Positions 6,753 through 10,788 of a stretch of DNA of 10,788 nt are shown one piece after another. Source of the DNA: an uncultured Eubacteriales bacterium (lineage in GTDB: Bacteria > Bacillota > Clostridia > Peptostreptococcales > Anaerovoracaceae); contig CADBFL010000048.1 of NCBI GenBank assembly GCA_902793875.1, forward strand, positions 1-10,788, given 5' to 3'. The position numbers and the translations under genes were made by a program. Within the stretch, counting starts at the first letter, position 1. The number at the start of each line of letters is the position of its first letter. The notes beneath the pieces were generated by a model. The model had not been told where the DNA came from and searched no databases. It worked only from the letters and a program-made list of their open reading frames with translations.

Positions 6753-8119
6753 TTTTCGATTACCTTTCGTCTGAACCACCCTGCAACTATTATTACAACG
6801 ATGAAATTTATTATATCTGCAGCAGCGTAGCCTGCCCATATGCCCGTTATGCCCCACTTTCTCGAGAAGAGCGTGCACAGCGGCACCATGTAGCCTACCT
6901 GCCTTGCAAGCGTGAGTATGGTCGTTATATACGACATCTTAGCCGGCGGGAACTGCTGCGACAGCACTATGCTTACGCCGTAAAGCGCGATCGGAGCTCC
7001 CAGTATGCGGTAAGCCTGATATCCCATCTCCTTCATGTCCGGCGTCGCGTTTATCAGCTTCAGAACGACTCCCGGAGCGAGCACGAAGAGGAGGCATGTG
7101 AGGACGGCGAAGATCGACGCCAGCTTCATGGCGAGGTTCCTCGTCTCTATGAAGCGCTTTCCGTCATGAGCCCCGGTGCTGTATCCGAGTATGGGAGTCA
7201 TCCCCCTGGTCACTCCGAATATAGGGAGGATGCCGAAGCTGCTGAACTTGCCGAAGCCTCCGAAGACAGCGATGGCTGCCGTGCCGTAGCCTGCTATCAG
7301 CTTGTTGACGATACCCGAGACTATGGACGTTGTGGCCTGTGTCAGGGCCGAAGGTATGCCGACTACCAGTATGTCCTTCATTATCTGAAGATCAGGCCTG
7401 AATCCCCTGAAAGTGACAGGAAGGTTTTCCCTGTTGACCTTGAATATCCCGTAGAAGCCTATCAGCATGGCGATAGCCTGTGAGAGGCTCGACGCTATCG
7501 CGGCTCCGAGCACCCCGAGCTTGAACAGGAAAATGAATATCGGGTCTAGGAATATGACGCAGAAGCCTCCCGCAAGCTGCGAGATCATGGGCACGACCAT
7601 GTTGCCCGAGCCCTGCAGCACCGAGAACGTGATCTGTGTGAATATGCTTCCGAAAGCCAGTATGGAAATGGTCCGGACGTATATCGTCCCCGCCTCGATG
7701 ACCTGCGGATCCGTACTGAAGAACCTGATGAACGTCCCTGCTCCGAAGATCCCGAACAGAGCCATTATGATCACAGTTCCGAATCCCATCACTATGCCGT
7801 TGCTGGCTGACTTTGCAGCCTGCTCAGGCTCCCGGGCTCCGAGGTTTCTGGATATGGATGAATTGATACCGACTCCTATGCCGGTCGACAGGGCCCCGAT
7901 GATCATCTGCACCGGGTACGCCAGCGTGACTGCCGCGAAGCTCTCATCGCTTATCCTGGCGACGTACATCGAGTCTACGGTATTGTAAAGAGCCTGCATG
8001 AGCATGGCCACTATCGAAGGTATCGCCATGCTTATCAGCAGATCTCTGACTGGCTCTGTTCCGAGCAGCTCTGCTGCAGGCCGGTTCGGCATAAACAGTT
8101 TCTTTAGCTTTTCTTTCAT
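6725..8119 (-). CDS. MATE family multidrug efflux transporter
   Basis: Membrane exporter of 464 aa with about 12 predicted helices, the normal size for MATE (MatE x2) proteins, which expel cationic drugs or metabolites using Na+ or H+ gradients. Family marks are LGTEPVRDLLISMAIPSI near the start, TM1 ALYNTVDSMYVARI with the conserved Asp at about 49, and GIGVGINSSISRNLGA (80-95). The substrate is unknown. The start is placed at the ATG at 8119 because extension to 8275 would run through the tRNA-Glu gene and its terminator. ATG 8092 (residue 10, MPNRP) is an alternative. Neither start has a good ribosome binding site, and the predicted transcript begins only a few bases before 8119. It is the first gene of a unit whose second gene (CARF-HEPN) starts within its last 28 nt. 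Confidence 0.9.
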   Translation of the reverse strand: MKEKLKKLFMPNRPAAELLGTEPVRDLLISMAIPSIVAMLMQALYNTVDSMYVARISDESFAAVTLAYPVQMIIGALSTGIGVGINSSISRNLGAREPEQAAKSASNGIVMGFGTVIIMALFGIFGAGTFIRFFSTDPQVIEAGTIYVRTISILAFGSIFTQITFSVLQGSGNMVVPMISQLAGGFCVIFLDPIFIFLFKLGVLGAAIASSLSQAIAMLIGFYGIFKVNRENLPVTFRGFRPDLQIMKDILVVGIPSALTQATTSIVSGIVNKLIAGYGTAAIAVFGGFGKFSSFGILPIFGVTRGMTPILGYSTGAHDGKRFIETRNLAMKLASIFAVLTCLLFVLAPGVVLKLINATPDMKEMGYQAYRILGAPIALYGVSIVLSQQFPPAKMSYITTILTLARQVGYMVPLCTLFSRKWGITGIWAGYAAADIINFIVVIIVAGWFRRKVIEKWQKTPTGS

Positions 8120-8128
8120 AACTTGATT

Positions 8129-8137
8129 ATTATAACA
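8129..8137 (-). promoter_or_regulatory. Extended -10 promoter of the MATE-CARF-HEPN unit
   Basis: Read on the minus strand, TGT-TATAAT (8137-8129) is a perfect -10 with a TGn extension. The hexamer 17 nt upstream (GCCGGT) is a poor -35, as extended -10 promoters allow. The predicted transcript start at about 8122 lies only about 3 nt before the ATG at 8119, so the message would be nearly leaderless. It sits downstream of the tRNA terminator and can drive the unit independently. Confidence 0.55.
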
Positions 8138-8161
8138 CAGGTAGCCGCTCCACCGGCAGAT

Positions 8162-8194
8162 AAAATGAAAAACGGCCTCGAACCGAAGCCGTTT
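8162..8194 (-). terminator. Intrinsic terminator of tRNA-Glu
   Basis: Read on the minus strand, four bases after the tRNA CCA: AAACGGCTTCG, loop GTT, CGAGGCCGTTT, then TTCATTTT. The arms give 11 base pairs including one G-T wobble, followed by a T-rich run. This should separate the tRNA transcript from the MATE transcript. Confidence 0.85.
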
Positions 8195-8198
8195 CGCG

Positions 8199-8273
8199 TG
8201 GTAGCGCATCAGGGAATCGAACCCTGGATTCCGCCGTGAGAGGGCGACGTCTTGACCTCTTGACCAATGCGCC
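8199..8273 (-). tRNA. tRNA-Glu (anticodon CTC)
   Basis: 75 nt with CCA encoded. Read on the minus strand, the acceptor stem GGCGCAT pairs with ATGCGCT (G1-T72 is a wobble), followed by discriminator A and CCA. The D arm contains GGTCAAGAGGTCAAGAC. The anticodon stem TCGCC/GGCGG encloses the loop CTCTCAC, so the anticodon is CTC, reading GAG. The T arm is CAGGG-TTCGATT-CCCTG. The sequence follows bacterial tRNA-Glu closely (TTGGTCAAGxGGT...CACGGCGG). It has its own promoter and terminator and no other tRNA adjacent. Confidence 0.95.
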
Positions 8274-8275
8274 AT

Positions 8276-8300
8276 ATTTGCGCCTTTTTCGTGCGCAAAT
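8276..8300. repeat. Inverted repeat in the tRNA-Glu 5' leader
   Basis: Plus strand ATTTGCGC (8276-8283), 9-nt spacer CTTTTTCGT, GCGCAAAT (8293-8300). The 8-bp arms are perfect and end two bases from the first tRNA base. The predicted tRNA transcription start (about 8297) falls inside the outer arm, so the full hairpin may not be transcribed from that promoter. It could be an operator, a precursor hairpin, or part of a terminator for the S8 gene upstream, although no run of T follows it. Confidence 0.5.
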
Positions 8301-8303
8301 GGT

Positions 8304-8332
8304 ATTTTAACAGAAAGCCTGATGATTGTCTA
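8304..8332 (-). promoter_or_regulatory. Promoter of tRNA-Glu
   Basis: Read on the minus strand: -35 TAGACA (8332-8327), 17-nt spacer, -10 TAAAAT (8309-8304) preceded by TGT, an extended -10. The predicted start near 8297 gives a 5' leader of about 24 nt. The 106-nt stretch 8274-8379 holds only this promoter and the adjacent inverted repeat. No clear terminator for the S8 gene is seen there. Confidence 0.65.
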
Positions 8333-8379
8333 CAGTTTCTCGATATTATTTTCAAAACTTTTCCCGGAGGCTTCCCCCG

Positions 8380-10227
8380 TTACGGACGCCGCCATCTTCT
8401 TCTGTGCATGACCGCCATGGCAGCCAGTCCCAGAGCCGCAAGAAAAGCTAAGGCTGCCCAGATCCCCGGATGAGATCCGTCACCCGTATGTGCGCCTCCC
8501 GCGCCTTTTTTATCCCACTGGGCTGTGAATGTATGATCCTCCGTGACAGTGTATTCATCGCCCGGATCGTACCGGGAGCCCTTCCAGTATCTGAAGGTAT
8601 ACCCTTCTCTTACCGGAGCCTCGTGTATGGATATCACGGCTCCCTTCTCATGAATCTCCTTTATGGCTTCAGTGCTCCCGCCGAAGCTGCCGCCGTTGAG
8701 ATCGTAGGTGATCGTGAAGCGTTCACGGACAGGCGGCAGTTCAGTCGATCTGAATATCCTCATGTCAGGCTCAAAGTCCGAAGTTGCTATGACATAGAGT
8801 CTGCCGTCAAGAACGGCCGCAGCCGGCATGTGTACCTTGGCATCGGAGACGCGTCTGCTGAACGGGCTGAAGGATCTTTCGCCGTCATAGAGCGTAAACG
8901 TGTCCGACGGGCCTCCCTTTGCCGCAGGGCCTGTCAGTATGAGCATGTCTCCGTAAGACAGCAGCGCGGGATCGTATTCACGAAGATTGTTGCCGTACGA
9001 ATCGCCAAAATAGAACTCCGGCAGTACGATCACATCCTCCTTGTCTGCGGACATGCTGTCATCGAGAACAAACAGCTTCCCGCTCCTGATGTCGAACAGA
9101 TATACATGTCCGCCGGCATATGCGGCCTTCGGTTTGATCGAAGAGCACGGAAGATACCCGAGAGGCTTCCCCGCTCCCGAGTCAGGGTCGTATCCGCGTA
9201 CGGAAGGATATCTCCCGGCCGACTTGTCTCTGGATTCCTCCGTTGTCGCTCCCGCAAGCATGAGCCTGTCGTCCGCGGCGAAAAGAGTCAGCTCGGGCGC
9301 GACCCCTTCAGAAGAGCATTTCGTCCAGCTGCTGTCGCCCGGCTTATATGAATATACACATGTATCGTAAGGTTCCCCGCTTTCAGGGTCGGAATAAGGA
9401 ATAGTGCCGCTCTCATCGACATAGGCAGTTGTGCCCTTGACATATATCCTGCCGTCAAACCATGTCCCGGATACTATTCTTATCCATTCCGGAAGAGCCG
9501 GACATACCGACCATGATCCGCTGCCCGGATCATAGGAATACATGTTTTTACACGCGGCGTTTACCTCTACTTTGGCGACATTAGGCAGATACCAGAGCCT
9601 GCCGTCCCCCGCGGCGAGTAAGCCTGTGGTCTCAAAGTCTCCGAGAGTTTCCGCTCCGGGATCTGACGGTCCCGGCTCATTGAACTCGAACGGTTCGCCG
9701 GTATCGCTCCCTATATGATGATCCTTCTCAAAGATATTGCTGCTCTTGCTGATGTACTTTATGATCGTATCCTTTTTTCCGTTCGAAGCGGTCAGGACAG
9801 CCTCGATGATGCCCTCAAAGTCTTTATCGAGAGTGAGGACGACCTTGCTGCCGCTCCACAAAGCGACAGACGAACCGACATCTGACGGGGTGCCGAGCAC
9901 GTATTTGCTGACTTTCACGTTTCCTCCGGTTTCGCCGAAATCCGATCCCGTAAGAGTCACTGTCTTTCCGCTTACCGTCAGATCCGTGATATCCGGCCCC
10001 GGGGTTTCCGCCGGAGAAGTTTTGTTTTTGTCAACAGTCAGGTCTATGATGCCGCCCGTGCTCGTTTTACCTGCAAGCGAAGCATTTGGCCTGACGCTCG
10101 AGCGGACAAGACTCGCCAGCTTTTTTGCCGAATCGGAGTCCATTTCGTTCAGTTCATCGTGATGTCTTGAAGCGATCACCGCTGCTGCGCCTGCGGCAGC
10201 CGGTGTCGCCATCGATGTCCCGGACAT
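8380..10227 (-). CDS. S8 (subtilisin-like) surface protease, C-terminal part: catalytic Ser, TIG, Kelch-like, Flg_new, wall anchor
   Basis: C-terminal part of a cell-surface subtilase; 615 aa from ATG 10227, but that Met is internal, since the frame stays coherent upstream (QLFFHLLYLDAIGIG, then PYAFMSGTSMATP). Residues from 10227: catalytic Ser in GTSMATP (Ser5, nt 10213-10215) with the following helix AAAGAAAVIAS; an IPT/TIG-like domain (about 78-160); a Kelch-like beta-propeller (about 195-495) with repeated GxLWYLP, GRIYV, DRLMLAG, GHVYLFD and GRLYVIA strands; a Flg_new/Listeria-Bacteroides repeat (503-572, YDLNGGSFGG ... TFTAQW); and a C-terminal hydrophobic helix (about 588-607) with an Arg-rich tail. 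AHTGDGSH before the helix resembles a sorting signal without the LP of LPxTG. Catalytic Asp and His would lie beyond the window. It is separated from its N-terminal part by a frameshift near 10297. A host-facing or adhesive role is inferred. Confidence 0.85.
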   Translation of the reverse strand: MSGTSMATPAAAGAAAVIASRHHDELNEMDSDSAKKLASLVRSSVRPNASLAGKTSTGGIIDLTVDKNKTSPAETPGPDITDLTVSGKTVTLTGSDFGETGGNVKVSKYVLGTPSDVGSSVALWSGSKVVLTLDKDFEGIIEAVLTASNGKKDTIIKYISKSSNIFEKDHHIGSDTGEPFEFNEPGPSDPGAETLGDFETTGLLAAGDGRLWYLPNVAKVEVNAACKNMYSYDPGSGSWSVCPALPEWIRIVSGTWFDGRIYVKGTTAYVDESGTIPYSDPESGEPYDTCVYSYKPGDSSWTKCSSEGVAPELTLFAADDRLMLAGATTEESRDKSAGRYPSVRGYDPDSGAGKPLGYLPCSSIKPKAAYAGGHVYLFDIRSGKLFVLDDSMSADKEDVIVLPEFYFGDSYGNNLREYDPALLSYGDMLILTGPAAKGGPSDTFTLYDGERSFSPFSRRVSDAKVHMPAAAVLDGRLYVIATSDFEPDMRIFRSTELPPVRERFTITYDLNGGSFGGSTEAIKEIHEKGAVISIHEAPVREGYTFRYWKGSRYDPGDEYTVTEDHTFTAQWDKKGAGGAHTGDGSHPGIWAALAFLAALGLAAMAVMHRRRWRRP

Positions 10228-10259
10228 GAATGCGTACGGCTGCTTTTCAGCGCCTATGC

Positions 10260-10300
10260 CTATCGCATCAAGGTAAAGCAGATGAAAGAACAGCTGTCAC
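10260..10300 (-). other. Probable single-base frameshift in the S8 protease gene
   Basis: Read on the minus strand, the upstream frame reads GGT GAC AGC and the downstream frame reads CAG CTG TTC TTT CAT. The C at 10296 is the third base of one codon and the first base of the next, so a one-base deletion or a -1 shift rejoins the protein. Adding one base after GGTGA would give STG(D/E)QLFFHLLYLDAIGIG, a natural-looking join. No canonical slippery heptamer (X XXY YYZ) is present. Confidence 0.75.
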
Positions 10301-10788
10301 CCGTGCTGATGTCATCCTTCAGGGTATATGAGTATGAACCCCAGCTGCCGGGATAATTGTAGAATTTATATTTATTTACCGTCCTGCTTCCAGGCACCCC
10401 GGCGACCTCCATCGATACAGATAAAAAAGTCCCTTCTCCGCCGAACGCAAATCCGACACCGTCGCCGGCTGTGAAAGTTTTCCCTGCCTTATCAAAATCC
10501 ATCTTCAGAGCCAGCATCGTTTCACCGTCTTCTGTGAGATAGGTTCTGTCTCTGTCGAATCTGATCTTCAGCGCTTTTTCCCCTTCAAAGCCCAGCACAC
10601 CGGAACCGGTAACAACGCTGCCGCCGGTTCCGCTGACCTCATCATCCGGATCCGGTGAACCGTCTTCATTATATCCGACCTGGCACAGTTCCACCTTTGC
10701 AGCACCTTCGCCCTCGAAGTTCTCGTACACCTTATTGCTCTCTGACAGCACCGGCATGCACGCCGCTTCTACCGGGCGAATGCATGAA
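10260..10788 (-). pseudogene. S8 surface protease, upstream fragment in another frame (inserted domain; 5' end beyond window)
   Basis: Same protease gene as the downstream piece, read one frame away and ended by TAG at 10262-10260. The frame is open to the window edge, so the Met at 10757 is not the start. The visible residues form a beta-rich, Gly/Asp-rich, jelly-roll-like segment (KVYENFEGEGAAKVELC, ALKIRFDRDRTYL, LKMDFDKAGKTFTAGDG, YNYPGSWGSYSYTLKDD), as found inserted between the His and Ser regions of some clostridial S8 proteases. After about TGD (10298) this frame loses sense (CSFICFTLMR), while the other frame gives LFFHLLYLDAIGIG leading into the catalytic Ser motif. This points to one missing base. 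Either the gene is broken, it varies by phase, or the base was lost in sequencing or assembly. Confidence 0.75.

Noticed and set aside
6753..6878. Extension of the CARF-HEPN frame to 6878
   Set aside because: The added 42 residues lie wholly inside the MATE coding region and read as Cys/Arg/Asn-rich shadow sequence, while the ATG at 6752 is followed at once by a family-like first beta strand and preceded by AAAGGT.
8120..8275. Extension of the MATE reading frame to an ATG at 8275
   Set aside because: This stretch is the tRNA-Glu gene and its terminator; its translation is not MATE-like, and a promoter lies between it and the ATG at 8119.
8470..9351. 293-codon plus-strand open frame opposite the S8 protease
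   Set aside because: No recognisable motif or ribosome binding site; the minus strand carries coherent Kelch-like and Flg_new sequence over the same bases.
10260..10300. Programmed -1 ribosomal frameshift in the S8 gene
   Set aside because: No slippery heptamer and no clear following hairpin or pseudoknot; a lost base explains it more simply.
1..10788. CRISPR array or insertion sequence accompanying the CARF-HEPN gene
   Set aside because: No regularly spaced direct repeats, terminal inverted repeats or transposase-like frames were seen on either strand.

Overview
The window reads as chromosomal DNA of an anaerobic Gram-positive bacterium, most likely a clostridium of the order Eubacteriales. 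A Mogibacterium/Anaerovoracaceae-like source is only a guess. The evidence is the family mix: a YitT protein with a DUF2179 tail, a TM1586-type nitroreductase, a clostridial-style cell-wall S8 protease with Kelch-like and Flg_new domains, a wall lysozyme with the ESxWNP...GIPQ signature, and SigA-like promoters with extended -10 elements. Genes are tightly packed and moderately GC-rich. No CRISPR array, cas1/cas2, integrase or transposase is present.

Layout, left to right. 1-705 (+) is the 3' part of a secreted or membrane-anchored lysozyme/transglycosylase with an SH3-like domain. It converges, with one base between stop codons, on a minus-strand pair: an APC-family permease with two C-terminal RCK_C/TrkA_C modules (1593-3614) followed by an overlapping YitT-family membrane protein (707-1600). 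A 244-bp divergent intergenic region (3615-3858) holds a good promoter in each direction. The plus-strand promoter drives a putative nitroreductase (3859-4665). A strong hairpin at 4715-4740 separates it from the next convergent unit.

The second minus-strand unit is a MATE efflux transporter (6725-8119) and a 664-aa protein (4758-6752) whose start lies 28 nt inside the MATE gene. The 664-aa protein looks like a Csx1/TM1812-type CARF-HEPN ribonuclease. It has an N-terminal CARF-like region and a perfect C-terminal HEPN motif, R-N-x-x-x-H. It would be a sensor-effector RNase activated by a cyclic oligonucleotide, but here it has no type III CRISPR neighbours and is paired with an efflux pump. 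This is the most interesting part of the window.

Upstream of the MATE gene on the same strand is a tRNA-Glu(CTC) gene with its own promoter and intrinsic terminator. Beyond it, 8380-10788 carries the 3' part of a large cell-surface subtilase: an inserted domain, the catalytic GTSMATP segment, an IPT/TIG-like domain, a Kelch-like propeller, a Flg_new repeat and a degenerate sorting signal. It is split by a single-base frameshift near 10297 and runs off the right edge.

All calls come from reading the sequence. No database searches were run.
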